From: Lachnospiraceae bacterium
GTDB lineage: Bacteria; Bacillota; Clostridia; Lachnospirales; Lachnospiraceae
Assembly: GCA_022788085.1 (NCBI GenBank)
Contig: JALEWA010000044.1
Coordinates: forward strand, 1 to 54,207
Direction: 5' to 3'
DNA length: 54,207 nt
Positions 16,801 through 24,929 of the stretch are shown here, one piece after another. Below the pieces are notes generated by a model that made no database searches, had not been told where the DNA came from, and saw nothing but the letters and a program-made list of their open reading frames with translations. How positions within the stretch are numbered: the stretch's first letter is position 1; every line of letters starts with the position of its first letter. The position numbers were made by a program, and so were the translations under genes.

Positions 16801-17799
16801 CTATTTTCTTCCCAATATATAATAAAGCTTTTGAGCAATCTGCCCTAATGGCACCTGATAAGTCACAGCACCTATTTCATAGGCCTCCTTAGGCATTCCG
16901 TATACAACACATGTTTTCTCATCCTGACCAATTGTGACAGCACCCTTTCTCTTCATCTCCAGAAGTCCCTTTGCGCCATCTCTTCCCATACCTGTCATAA
17001 GCACGCCTATCGCATCTCTTCCTGCTGTCTTAGCAACGGATTCGAACAACACATCCACTGACGGGCAATGACCACTGACCTTTGGTCCCGGTCTGCACTC
17101 TACCTGATAGACTCCATTCACCTTTACCAGACGCATCTGCTTGTCTCCCGGTGCCAGCAGAACCTGTCCATTTCTTACGATATCACCTGATTTTGCTTCT
17201 TTTACAATAACCTCGCACTCGTTGTTAAGCCTCTCGGCATACATCGCTGTAAATCCGACCGGCATATGCTGCACCATGACGATTCCGGGGATGTCCTGTT
17301 TTAGTTCCCTTACTACCTGATGAATGGCTTCTGTTCCTCCGGTAGAAGCTCCCATGGCAATAATGGTCTTTCCCCAATCTGTATTTCCTTTTAAGAACAT
17401 GTTTTTATCAAGTCCGGGAAATACAACCTGATGAAGCCTCTCGGGAATATGCTCACGATAAAGTGCCTTATAATCACCGTAGCCCGCATCATCAAATGCT
17501 ATAAAGTCTCCTGCCCCTGCATCATATGCCCGTTCCTCTAATTCAGGTGCTCCTAACATCACCGTTGGAATCGGATACTGGGGCATAAGTCTTTCCAAAA
17601 AGGTAACACCTGACATCCTTGGCAGTTCATTACTTAACAGCATGATATCCGGTTTGCATTCCAGGATCTTATCTCTTGCCATATAAGCATTATTTGCCTC
17701 TGCGACAAGAATAAGCTCCCTGTCTGTCTCCAAAATCCTTTTTAATGTATTTCCAAGATCATAGGAATCCGTTACTAATAATACTTTTAACTCTCTCAT
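16801..17799 (-). CDS. cheB: CheB-type methylesterase with a degenerate receiver domain
   Basis: About 332 residues. The C-terminal methylesterase/deamidase domain is complete: Ser in GASTGG, His in VQHMPVG and Asp in GMGRDG form the triad that removes methyl groups from receptor glutamates. The N-terminal receiver (about 1-115) is unusual: the phospho-acceptor position reads LLSNELPRMSG, with Ser (near residue 56) instead of Asp, and the acidic pair is reduced to TDSY. It is therefore unlikely to be phosphorylated in the normal way. I start at the ATG at 17799, 5 bases after GGGAGG; a GTG six bases upstream is less likely. Cotranscribed with cheR. Confidence 0.92.
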   Translation of the reverse strand: MRELKVLLVTDSYDLGNTLKRILETDRELILVAEANNAYMARDKILECKPDIMLLSNELPRMSGVTFLERLMPQYPIPTVMLGAPELEERAYDAGAGDFIAFDDAGYGDYKALYREHIPERLHQVVFPGLDKNMFLKGNTDWGKTIIAMGASTGGTEAIHQVVRELKQDIPGIVMVQHMPVGFTAMYAERLNNECEVIVKEAKSGDIVRNGQVLLAPGDKQMRLVKVNGVYQVECRPGPKVSGHCPSVDVLFESVAKTAGRDAIGVLMTGMGRDGAKGLLEMKRKGAVTIGQDEKTCVVYGMPKEAYEIGAVTYQVPLGQIAQKLYYILGRK

Positions 17800-17811
17800 A
17801 CGCACCTCCCG

Positions 17812-18615
17812 CTACTTCCTATATATGGAAGGTTGTACATACCGAAACTTTCCATGACACTGACCAATGGATTCTGTCGAACCGATAAAAAGATATCCTC
17901 CCGGTTCCATTTTCTCATAAATATTCTCTAACAGCCGTTCCTTAGTTTGTTCATCAAAATAAATCATGACATTTCTCAGGAATACAACATGAAGCCTTTT
18001 CTTAAATGGAAGAGGATTCATAAGATTAAATTTACGGAACAGAACCTGTTTCTTTAGCTCATCACGTACCTGATACTCCCTGTCATTTAATGGTCTGAAA
18101 AATCTTCTGACATACTGATGTGGTAGTTGTTCCACAGCTTCCTTTGTATAGACTCCCCGTATTGCCTTTTCCAAAACATTGGTATCGATATCGGTTGCCA
18201 GAATCGTAGTATCCCATTCCGGATGCTCCAAGCCTAAATAATCCATACAAAGCATTGCCAATGTATAAGGCTCCTCACCTGATGAGGATGCCGCGCACCA
18301 GATACGCCAGTCTTTAGACGCAGCCTCCTTTGCTTTCAGTCTTGGAAATACCACCTGCTTCAAATATAAAAACTGTTCATGCTCTCTCCAAAAATAGGTA
18401 TGGTTCGTCGTAAGGGCATTCATTAAGAATTCTGCCTCAGCGCCTGTAGGAAACTTCTCTACCAGATCCATAAACTCGTTATAGGACCGGTAACCATTCT
18501 TCTGCATATAATTGTCAAGACGTCCCTGTATCAAAACCTTTTTCTCGCTTAAATCAATACCTGCTTTTTTCTTCATATATCCTGCAATGCGTTCATATTC
18601 CTGATTGGTAATCAT
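17812..18615 (-). CDS. cheR: CheR-type chemoreceptor methyltransferase
   Basis: A 267-residue SAM-dependent methyltransferase that methylates receptor glutamates and opposes CheB. The N-terminal helical domain ends in TTNHTYFWRE (the usual motif has Glu where this has His). The Rossmann-like catalytic domain shows WCAASSSGEEPYTLAM, ILATDID and VFLRNVMIYFD. It is the first gene of the six-gene operon, directly downstream of a consensus sigma-A promoter. AAGAAGG precedes the ATG. Confidence 0.95.
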   Translation of the reverse strand: MITNQEYERIAGYMKKKAGIDLSEKKVLIQGRLDNYMQKNGYRSYNEFMDLVEKFPTGAEAEFLMNALTTNHTYFWREHEQFLYLKQVVFPRLKAKEAASKDWRIWCAASSSGEEPYTLAMLCMDYLGLEHPEWDTTILATDIDTNVLEKAIRGVYTKEAVEQLPHQYVRRFFRPLNDREYQVRDELKKQVLFRKFNLMNPLPFKKRLHVVFLRNVMIYFDEQTKERLLENIYEKMEPGGYLFIGSTESIGQCHGKFRYVQPSIYRK

Positions 18616-18682
18616 GTTTGTACCTTCTTTACAAATGTTGTTATTTTCTGACTATTCACGCAATTATACATTATTATAAACA

Positions 18683-18711
18683 ATTATAGCACCACTTCTC
18701 TATATTGTCAA
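18683..18711 (-). promoter_or_regulatory. Consensus sigma-A promoter of the cheR operon
   Basis: TTGACA (18711-18706), a 17-base spacer and TATAAT (18688-18683) on the minus strand. Predicted start near 18676 gives a leader of about 60 bases. An imperfect inverted repeat (ATAGCAC...GTGCTAT, about 18685-18733) spans the promoter and could be a binding site or a weak terminator of the upstream DJ-1 gene. Confidence 0.85.
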
Positions 18712-18744
18712 AATACAGTGAAGCAGTGCTATCATAATTCAATA

Positions 18745-19296
18745 CTATTTTATATATACAATTTTTCGCCCCAGGTTTTGTGCTGTTTCCTTATCTATCA
18801 GATTGGAGATAATTTCCAGTCCAAATGCGATTGCTGTTCCCATACCACGACTGGTAATCACATGTTCCGACTGCACAACATCATCATATACAACCTCGGC
18901 ACCTACAAGCTCTTCCTCCATTCCCGGGAAGATGCATGCCTTTCTTCCTTTGAGCAGCCCCATATGTCCAAATATGGACGGTGCTGCACAGATAGCACCA
19001 ATCAGCTTGCCCTTTTCATAAAAGCTTCTGATCTGCTCTATCAATACATCACAGGCTTCCAGATTTCTCGTTCCGGGCATTCCTCCCGGACATACGATCA
19101 TATCCAGACTCTCAAAATCAACATCCCCGATACCGGCATCCATCTCTACATTTATCTTATGGGAGCCCATCACCTGTTTCCGGTTGTCAATCGAAATACA
19201 CTGTACTTCAATACCTGCTCTGCGCAACAAGTCTACCACGGTTAACGCTTCAATCTCTTCATATCCAGTTCCAAAAAATACACCTACTTTTTTCAT
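18745..19296 (-). CDS. DJ-1/PfpI family protein
   Basis: A 183-residue class I glutamine-amidotransferase-like protein of the DJ-1/ThiJ/PfpI group. The nucleophile-elbow cysteine is in IGAICAAPS (near residue 103) and the conserved acidic residue is in the GTGYEEIEA opening. Family members act as protein/nucleotide deglycases, glyoxalases or stress chaperones; the exact role is not decided by sequence. AAAGGA precedes the ATG. It appears to be transcribed alone. Confidence 0.9.
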   Translation of the reverse strand: MKKVGVFFGTGYEEIEALTVVDLLRRAGIEVQCISIDNRKQVMGSHKINVEMDAGIGDVDFESLDMIVCPGGMPGTRNLEACDVLIEQIRSFYEKGKLIGAICAAPSIFGHMGLLKGRKACIFPGMEEELVGAEVVYDDVVQSEHVITSRGMGTAIAFGLEIISNLIDKETAQNLGRKIVYIK

Positions 19297-19401
19297 ATGC
19301 TTGTCCTTTCTTTTTATTTCATATCATAATTCTAACACACAAGACTTCATTTCGATAGAAGGAAATGATATAATCAGTAAAAAATAAAGGAGGAACTTCC
19401 T

Positions 19402-19890
19402 ATGGAAATCGAACGTAAATTTACTTTAAAAAAACTCCCTGAAAATCTTGAGACTTATCCCTGCCATATCATTGAGCAGGCCTATCTGAATACATCACCT
19501 GTCGTAAGAATAAGACAGCAGGATGATTCCTATTATCTGACGTATAAAGGAAGCGGACTCATGGCTCGGGAGGAATACAACCTTCCTCTTGATAAGCCTT
19601 CTTATCAGCATCTGTTGCAAAAAGCTGACGGTAATGTCATTTCTAAGAGACGGTACGTGATTCCCCTTGAGAATCCACAATTCACGGATGATTTTATCTC
19701 TTTTTCCACACCAGAGCTTGTCATTGAACTTGATATTTTTGCCCCTCCCTTTGCACCGCTTATCATGGCCGAGGTTGAGTTTCCAAGCGAAGAAATGGCA
19801 AATGCATTCCTTCCTCCTGACTGGTTTGATGAAGATGTAACCATGAACCCCGAATACCATAATTCCAACATGAGCAGAAAAATTATGTAA
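19402..19890 (+). CDS. CYTH domain protein (triphosphate tunnel metalloenzyme)
   Basis: A 162-residue protein starting with MEIERKF, the ExExK motif that defines CYTH/class IV adenylate cyclase-like enzymes. Internal basic and acidic residues (VRIRQQDDSYYLTYKG, MAEVEFPSEE) fit the tunnel-shaped active site. Such proteins hydrolyse tripolyphosphate or nucleoside triphosphates in Mg-dependent fashion; a few are adenylate cyclases. AAAGGAGG precedes the ATG. It begins a plus-strand gene group that runs to the cysteine hydrolase. Confidence 0.9.
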   Translation: MEIERKFTLKKLPENLETYPCHIIEQAYLNTSPVVRIRQQDDSYYLTYKGSGLMAREEYNLPLDKPSYQHLLQKADGNVISKRRYVIPLENPQFTDDFISFSTPELVIELDIFAPPFAPLIMAEVEFPSEEMANAFLPPDWFDEDVTMNPEYHNSNMSRKIM

Positions 19891-19954
19891 AGTACTTTTC
19901 ATTCTATCATTTTTGTATTAAAATTTTCTAAACAAAATATACTGGAGGGAAATC

Positions 19955-20713
19955 ATGGAAAGAATGCCTCATATCCTGTTGGATAAACAGGATGCCTGCA
20001 AATATGCCCTTCTTCCCGGCGATCCGGCAAGACTGGACAGAATTGCAACACATATGGAACAAGTTCAGGAGCTTGCATATAACAGGGAATTTCGTTCCAT
20101 CAAAGGTTATTATCAGGGTGTGGAAATCATGGCTGTTTCTACCGGGATCGGTGGACCAAGCACTGCCATTGTTGTCGAAGAACTGCACCAGCTAGGCGTA
20201 GAGAATATGATACGAATCGGAAGCTGTGGGGCTTTGCAGAAGCAAATGCACGTTGGCGACATCGTTCTGGTAAATGCTGCCATACGGGATGATGGAACAT
20301 CAAAGACATATATCGACACGGTATATCCTGCTGTTGCTGATTTTTCCTTATTACAGGCATGTCAGGAATCAGCTTTGAATCATGCTTTTCCACATCACAT
20401 TGGCATTGCAAGAAGCCATGACAGTTTTTACATTGATGATAAAAAAGAGATCTATGACTTCTGGAAAAGCAAGGGTGTTCTTGCTTCTGATATGGAAACA
20501 GCTGCTCTTTATGTTGTAGGCGGCTTAAGAGGTGTCCATTGTGCCTCCATCCTGAATGTAGTTGTTGCAAGTGACGACGAGCTTCAGGAGCAGATCAACC
20601 ACTATACGCAGGGAGTCAATCTTTCTGCCGTTGGCGAGAAAAATGAAATTCTAACAGCGCTTGATGCGTTTGTAAGAATAGAGAAAAAACATGTTAAGGA
20701 GAGATACTTATGA
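19955..20713 (+). CDS. Nucleoside phosphorylase (uridine phosphorylase-like)
   Basis: A 252-residue PNP_UDP family enzyme that splits a nucleoside with phosphate into base and ribose 1-phosphate. Conserved features are LPGDPARLDRIA near the N terminus, STGIGGPSTAIVVEEL, RIGSCGAL and the SDMETAALY nucleoside-binding Glu region. The hexameric uridine phosphorylase group fits best, but purine or nicotinamide riboside use is not excluded. TGGAGGG precedes the ATG. Its stop codon overlaps the start of the ECF S-component gene (ATGA), which ties nucleoside breakdown to uptake. Confidence 0.9.
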   Translation: MERMPHILLDKQDACKYALLPGDPARLDRIATHMEQVQELAYNREFRSIKGYYQGVEIMAVSTGIGGPSTAIVVEELHQLGVENMIRIGSCGALQKQMHVGDIVLVNAAIRDDGTSKTYIDTVYPAVADFSLLQACQESALNHAFPHHIGIARSHDSFYIDDKKEIYDFWKSKGVLASDMETAALYVVGGLRGVHCASILNVVVASDDELQEQINHYTQGVNLSAVGEKNEILTALDAFVRIEKKHVKERYL

Positions 20714-21312
20714 AAAAAATATTTTCAACAAAATGGAATGCTGCAACTGTTGTACTGATTCCGGTATGTATCGGTATCAATTTCCTTGGAAAGCTCTTTG
20801 CTTCCACCTTAAAGCTTCCTCTATGGCTTGATTCCATCGGAACCTGTATCGGTGCGATTCTTGGCGGTCCAATCATCGGTGGCTTATGCGGTGCAATCAA
20901 CAATCTTGTCTATGGTCTGATTATCGGTGATAATATCACTATCATCTATTTATTCACAAGCCTTGGCATTGGTGTTGCTACCGGTATTATGGCAAGACTC
21001 GGATTCATGAAGACCTTCCTGAAATCCTTACTGACTGCCTGTGTTGCCGGACTTGTCGCTGTTGTGATTTCTACTCCGTTAAATGTTATCTTCTGGGGTG
21101 GTACTACAGGAAATGTATGGGGTGATGCCTTATTTGCTTATACACAGGCAAATAACATGCCTGTATTCTTAGGCTCCTTCCTGGATGAAGTAGTTGTAGA
21201 CGTACCGGATAAACTCATCACATTGATTATTGTATATCTTATCTGCCTTGCCCTTCCAAAGAAGCTTACATCTCTTTACGAAGCAGATGCAGAAATTGAA
21301 CGTCTTGATTAA
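20710..21312 (+). CDS. ECF transporter substrate-specificity (S) component
   Basis: A 200-residue membrane protein with about six hydrophobic segments and the LPLWLDSIGTCIGAILGGP stretch typical of a group of ECF S components. It would bind the substrate and dock with the T and A subunits encoded just downstream. Translational coupling to the nucleoside phosphorylase suggests a nucleoside ligand; this is inference. A strong hairpin terminator after its stop separates it from ecfT, so S may be made in excess. Confidence 0.8.
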   Translation: MKKIFSTKWNAATVVLIPVCIGINFLGKLFASTLKLPLWLDSIGTCIGAILGGPIIGGLCGAINNLVYGLIIGDNITIIYLFTSLGIGVATGIMARLGFMKTFLKSLLTACVAGLVAVVISTPLNVIFWGGTTGNVWGDALFAYTQANNMPVFLGSFLDEVVVDVPDKLITLIIVYLICLALPKKLTSLYEADAEIERLD

Positions 21313-21324
21313 TCAAATTTATTT

Positions 21325-21352
21325 AGGGCATGGAATGAACCATGCCCTTTTT
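21325..21352 (+). terminator. Internal terminator between ecf S and T genes
   Basis: AGGGCATGG pairs perfectly with CCATGCCCT around AATGAA and is followed by TTTTT. It probably lets only part of the transcripts continue into ecfT and ecfA. Confidence 0.85.
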
Positions 21353-21386
21353 ATCACTATATTTACAAGCTAAAAGAGAGGTCACT

Positions 21387-22163
21387 ATGAAAAGCATAAC
21401 CCTATATGTAGACAATCATACCTATCTGACCGGATTACATCCTTATACCAAGCTGTTCTATGTGCTGACAGCCATCGCAGTTCCACTGCTTTGTGGAAGA
21501 TTATGGGTATTTGGTGCCTTTATTGCAGCAAGCATCCTTATGCTTATATCTGCTAAGCTTTTAAGAAAAGCAGTACCACTGATTATATTCTCATTTACGA
21601 TATTAATTACGATATTTCTGATTCACGGTCTGTTTTATACCAGGAACGAAAACCCTCTTTTCCGAATCGGTCCGCTGCTATTTTATCAGGAGGGTGTTCT
21701 CTATGCTGTACGAATCGGACTTAATATCTTAAATATGCTCTTATCCTTTGCGACCTTCGTTCTGTCAACAAAACCTTCCGATCTGGTAGAGGAATTGGAA
21801 AAATCCGGTTTTTCCAAGCGTTTTGGGTATATTATCAATTCTGTCTTTCAGATTATTCCGCAAATGACAGGCACGATGAATACCATCATGGATGCACAAA
21901 GAAGCCGTGGAATGAATACAGAAGGGAATCTTATTGTTCGTGCAAAGGCATTTATTCCGCTTATCTCACCTGTTATCATGAGTTCTCTGATCAACACAAG
22001 GGAACGTGCTGTTGCCCTTGAAGTCAGAGGCTTTGATTCCAAGGAAAAGAAAACCTTTTTATATGACAGACCAAAGAAAAAGGCAGACATCACTCTCATT
22101 CTATTCTTTGCTCTGCTGATCATCATTGCTACCGTTTGGAGGATAACACTATGGCTCCCTTAA
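21387..22163 (+). CDS. ecfT: ECF transporter transmembrane (T) component
   Basis: About 258 residues with 4-5 membrane segments, resembling CbiQ/EcfT. The coupling helices with the Ala-Arg-Gly type motifs are visible as DAQRSRGMN and ALEVRGFDSK, which contact the ATPases. I start at the ATG at 21387 because AGAGAGG lies 6 bases before it; an upstream ATG at 21342 would begin inside the terminator hairpin. The 3' end overlaps the ATPase gene by 13 bases. Confidence 0.9.
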   Translation: MKSITLYVDNHTYLTGLHPYTKLFYVLTAIAVPLLCGRLWVFGAFIAASILMLISAKLLRKAVPLIIFSFTILITIFLIHGLFYTRNENPLFRIGPLLFYQEGVLYAVRIGLNILNMLLSFATFVLSTKPSDLVEELEKSGFSKRFGYIINSVFQIIPQMTGTMNTIMDAQRSRGMNTEGNLIVRAKAFIPLISPVIMSSLINTRERAVALEVRGFDSKEKKTFLYDRPKKKADITLILFFALLIIIATVWRITLWLP

Positions 22164-23836
22164 TCGAAGTAAAGAACTTAAAATATCGCTACCCGCATAC
22201 GAAAGAGCTTGCTCTAAATGACATCTCCTTTACCATAGAACGAGGGGAGTTCATCGGCATCATTGGCGCAAACGGAGCCGGAAAGAGCACACTCACGCAA
22301 GCATTCATGGGACTTGTGCCCCAGTTCTACAAGGGAGCTTACGGAGGCAGTGTTCTAATAAATGGCATGGATGCCTCAAAAACCCCTGTCTCTACTCTTT
22401 GCAAAACGGCAGGTCTCGTTTTCCAGAATCCTTTTAATCAGCTCTCAGGCGCCAAAGACACAGTATATGATGAAATAGCCTTTGGCCTGCAGAACCTAGG
22501 TATTTGCCGTGAAGAAATGGTAAAACGAATTGATGATGCCTTAAACCTGTTAGAAATATCCCAATTCCGCGACCGGAATCCTTTTGACCTGTCCGGCGGA
22601 CAGATGCAGCGTGTTGCCATTGCAAGCATTCTTGTCATGCAGCCTGACATCATGATTCTTGATGAACCAACCTCTCAGCTTGATCCGGCAGGTACCGAAG
22701 AGGTATTTCGTGCTGTCGACCGTCTCGTAAAAAGTGGAAAGACTATTCTTATGGTAGAACAGAAGCTTGAAACACTTGCCTCTTATTGTGATAAGCTGCT
22801 TCTCCTGTCAAAAGGCTCTCTGGTTGCCTTTGATACACCTCAAAGTGTTTTTTCAAGAGATGACCTGATGTTCTTTGGTGTGCAGGCTCCAAGCTTTACC
22901 AGAATCAGCAAAGCACTTGATTTGAAGTTATCAGATGGCAACTATCCGGCAACCTTAGATGAGCTGGTATCCTTAAAAGACCGCCTCGTATCGCCAACAG
23001 AGGTTTCGAAAAACATTTCTGTCCAAACAGTGGATGAGGCTCCTGTTTATTCCATAAAGCAGATGTCCTTCTCGTATCTTGCTGACACACCACTGATTAC
23101 CGGATGCAACCTTACCTTCGATTCCAGAAGTACTGCAATCATTGGTCAAAACGGTGCCGGAAAAACAACACTTGTAAAATTATTAAAGGGATTATTAAAG
23201 CCTGTTTCGGGTAAGATATACTATGGTGATAAAGATATTGCAGATATGACGGTTGCCATGCTCGCCGATGAGGTTGGATACATCTTTCAGAATCCGGATG
23301 ACCAGATCTTTAAGAGCAGGGTCTTGGATGAAGTCATGTTCGGTCCTCTCAACATTGGAATGTCCAAGGAAGAGGCAAAACAAAAATCCTTAGCTGCTTT
23401 GGAACTTGCAGGTCTTCCTGACTGTGCTGATACGAATCCTTATGACCTTGAGTTATCGCAGCGCAAAATGGTAGCCATTGCTTCTGTCATTGCCATGGAC
23501 ACGAAAGTGATTATCTTCGATGAGCCTACGATTGCGCAGGACTACGAGGGAAAGGAACGCATCAAGTCTATGATCAGAAGTCTGTCTGATGCCGGAAAGC
23601 TTGTAATCGCCATTCTTCATGACATGGATTTTGTTGCGGAATGCTTCGAAAGAGTCATTGTCATGGCAAAGGGAAAGGTTCTTGCAGACGCAACTCCTTC
23701 TGAAGTCTTTGCCATGCCGGATGTTCTTGTCGAAGCCAGGCTTGTGCTTCCCCATGTTACTGCACTTTGTCATACACTTGGCTTCGAACAGACCTATCTC
23801 ACCGTAGAAGAGCTCCTGAATCTATATCACAAATAG
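22151..23836 (+). CDS. ECF transporter ATPase with two fused ABC domains
   Basis: About 561 residues containing two complete nucleotide-binding domains in one chain, as in YkoD-type proteins. Domain 1 (about 5-240) has Walker A GANGAGKSTL, signature LSGGQMQR and Walker B IMILDEPT. Domain 2 (about 305-540) has Walker A GQNGAGKTTL and Walker B VIIFDEPT, but its signature is LELSQRKM, lacking the usual GGQ; this variant is common in this family's second domain. GGAGG lies 8 bases before the chosen ATG, inside the end of ecfT. It powers the S-T module. Confidence 0.92.
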   Translation: MAPLIEVKNLKYRYPHTKELALNDISFTIERGEFIGIIGANGAGKSTLTQAFMGLVPQFYKGAYGGSVLINGMDASKTPVSTLCKTAGLVFQNPFNQLSGAKDTVYDEIAFGLQNLGICREEMVKRIDDALNLLEISQFRDRNPFDLSGGQMQRVAIASILVMQPDIMILDEPTSQLDPAGTEEVFRAVDRLVKSGKTILMVEQKLETLASYCDKLLLLSKGSLVAFDTPQSVFSRDDLMFFGVQAPSFTRISKALDLKLSDGNYPATLDELVSLKDRLVSPTEVSKNISVQTVDEAPVYSIKQMSFSYLADTPLITGCNLTFDSRSTAIIGQNGAGKTTLVKLLKGLLKPVSGKIYYGDKDIADMTVAMLADEVGYIFQNPDDQIFKSRVLDEVMFGPLNIGMSKEEAKQKSLAALELAGLPDCADTNPYDLELSQRKMVAIASVIAMDTKVIIFDEPTIAQDYEGKERIKSMIRSLSDAGKLVIAILHDMDFVAECFERVIVMAKGKVLADATPSEVFAMPDVLVEARLVLPHVTALCHTLGFEQTYLTVEELLNLYHK

Positions 23837-23855
23837 AACGAGGTATCATAATCTT

Positions 23856-24416
23856 ATGGGAAATAATTTATTGCTAATCATTGATATGCAGAATGTATAT
23901 CTTCCAGGGCAGCCATGGAGTTGTCCGGGAATTCTAAGTGCGTGGGAGAAAATAGAAGCACTGTTGAATTCTAAGAATACGTATTTCGAAAATGTCATTT
24001 TTACAAGATTCCTTCCGACGGACAATCCTAAGGGAACATGGGCAGACTATAACAGGGAATATCGTGATATCAACGAAAATCCCTGGATGAGTGAAATGAT
24101 TCCCGCATGCAAGCCATACTTAGAGCAATATCCTCTTTATACCAAGCATCAGTACTCTTCCTACACCATCCCTGAAATACAGGAGCTTGCAAAAAAGGCT
24201 GACCACGTGGTCCTTGCAGGTGTCGTTGCTGAATGCTGTGTTCTCTTTACCGCTATCGACTGCATGGATGCCGGAAGTAAGGTCATCTACCTGAAGGACG
24301 CCTGTGCCGGTCAGAACCCGGATACGGAAGCTACCGTAGAAAGACTGCTGCACTGTCATGAACCGATGCACATTCAGGTCATGAGCTGTGAAGACTACAC
24401 CCATTTGCACGACTAA
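23856..24416 (+). CDS. Isochorismatase-like cysteine hydrolase
   Basis: A 186-residue enzyme of the isochorismatase/nicotinamidase fold. The catalytic triad is Asp in LIIDMQN (near residue 9), Lys in YTKHQYSSY and Cys in GVVAECCVLFT. The family hydrolyses amides and related bonds, for example nicotinamide or carbamoyl compounds. It follows the ECF ATPase by 19 bases with GAGG before its ATG, so its substrate may derive from what the transporter and nucleoside phosphorylase supply. Pyrimidine-ring degradation or nicotinamide salvage are both possible. Confidence 0.85.
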   Translation: MGNNLLLIIDMQNVYLPGQPWSCPGILSAWEKIEALLNSKNTYFENVIFTRFLPTDNPKGTWADYNREYRDINENPWMSEMIPACKPYLEQYPLYTKHQYSSYTIPEIQELAKKADHVVLAGVVAECCVLFTAIDCMDAGSKVIYLKDACAGQNPDTEATVERLLHCHEPMHIQVMSCEDYTHLHD

Positions 24417-24449
24417 TCACCGAAGAACTTTGTAATTTTGGCCACTTTA

Positions 24450-24669
24450 CATCGAAAATAACCAATTTCTATTTTCTCGATGCTCAAAAATGCCATTTTT
24501 TCACTTTCTATCATCGGAATATATCAAATTACAAAATATCGATGCTACTTTTTTTCAAAAATGAAGAAAATAGCATCGATATTTGCATATAATATACTTT
24601 TCGATGTAGTTTCCTATTTTAAAGAAATATAAACGACATCGATATATAAAATTACGAGGTATTTCGATG
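24450..24669 (+). repeat. Phased CATCGA/TCGATG array, copy A
   Basis: Eight hexamer blocks alternate in orientation: CATCGA 24450, TCGATG 24477, CATCGG 24512, TCGATG 24539, CATCGA 24574, TCGATG 24601, CATCGA 24637, TCGATG 24664. Start-to-start spacing is 27, 35, 27, 35, 27, 36, 27. Each TCGATG-N29-CATCGA pair can form a hairpin; the middle one extends to TCGATGCTA/TAGCATCGA with further pairing inside. A second locus (36370-36588) has the same design in reverse orientation. Confidence 0.85.
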
Positions 24670-24689
24670 CAATGACTACCTTTTTGAGA

Positions 24690-24858
24690 ACTAGTACAAC
24701 GTTTCTTAAATAACTGCACCATAAAACGCAGAATGTTTTTTCAAGTGTGCTGTTTCAAAAACGCAGGCGTAGTGGGCTACGTCGAGGCTTTTGAAATAGT
24801 GCAATTAGAAAAACCGGCAAGTTATATGGTGTAGTTATTTAGAAATCGGTGTACTAGT
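24690..24858. repeat. Long imperfect palindrome (MITE-like)
   Basis: The outer 34 bases (24690-24723) match the reverse complement of 24825-24858 with few mismatches (ACTAGTACA, TAAATAACT and CACCATA are shared). Pairing continues inwards through TTTCAAAA/TTTTGAAA to a tip hairpin CGTAG-TGGG-CTACG at 24768-24781. Total length near 169 bases, no coding potential. It looks like a non-autonomous mobile palindrome, but no second copy was found in this window. Confidence 0.7.
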
Positions 24859-24900
24859 GCCATCACAATCAGGGTACTAACTCAAGTTGCATTTTTGCAT

Positions 24901-24929
24901 CGTATCTATGAAGGTACTGAATAGATACG
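24901..24929 (+). repeat. Hairpin with GAAGGTACTGA loop, second copy
   Basis: Arms CGTATCTAT (24901-24909) and ATAGATACG (24921-24929) enclose the loop GAAGGTACTGA. The copy before clpX has the identical loop but a GTAACTAT/ATAGTTAC stem, i.e. base pairs differ yet pairing is kept. Confidence 0.65.

Noticed and set aside
24450-24669. CRISPR array reading of the regularly spaced blocks
   Set aside because: Only hexamers recur, they alternate in orientation, the intervening sequences are themselves similar between the two loci, and no cas genes are present.
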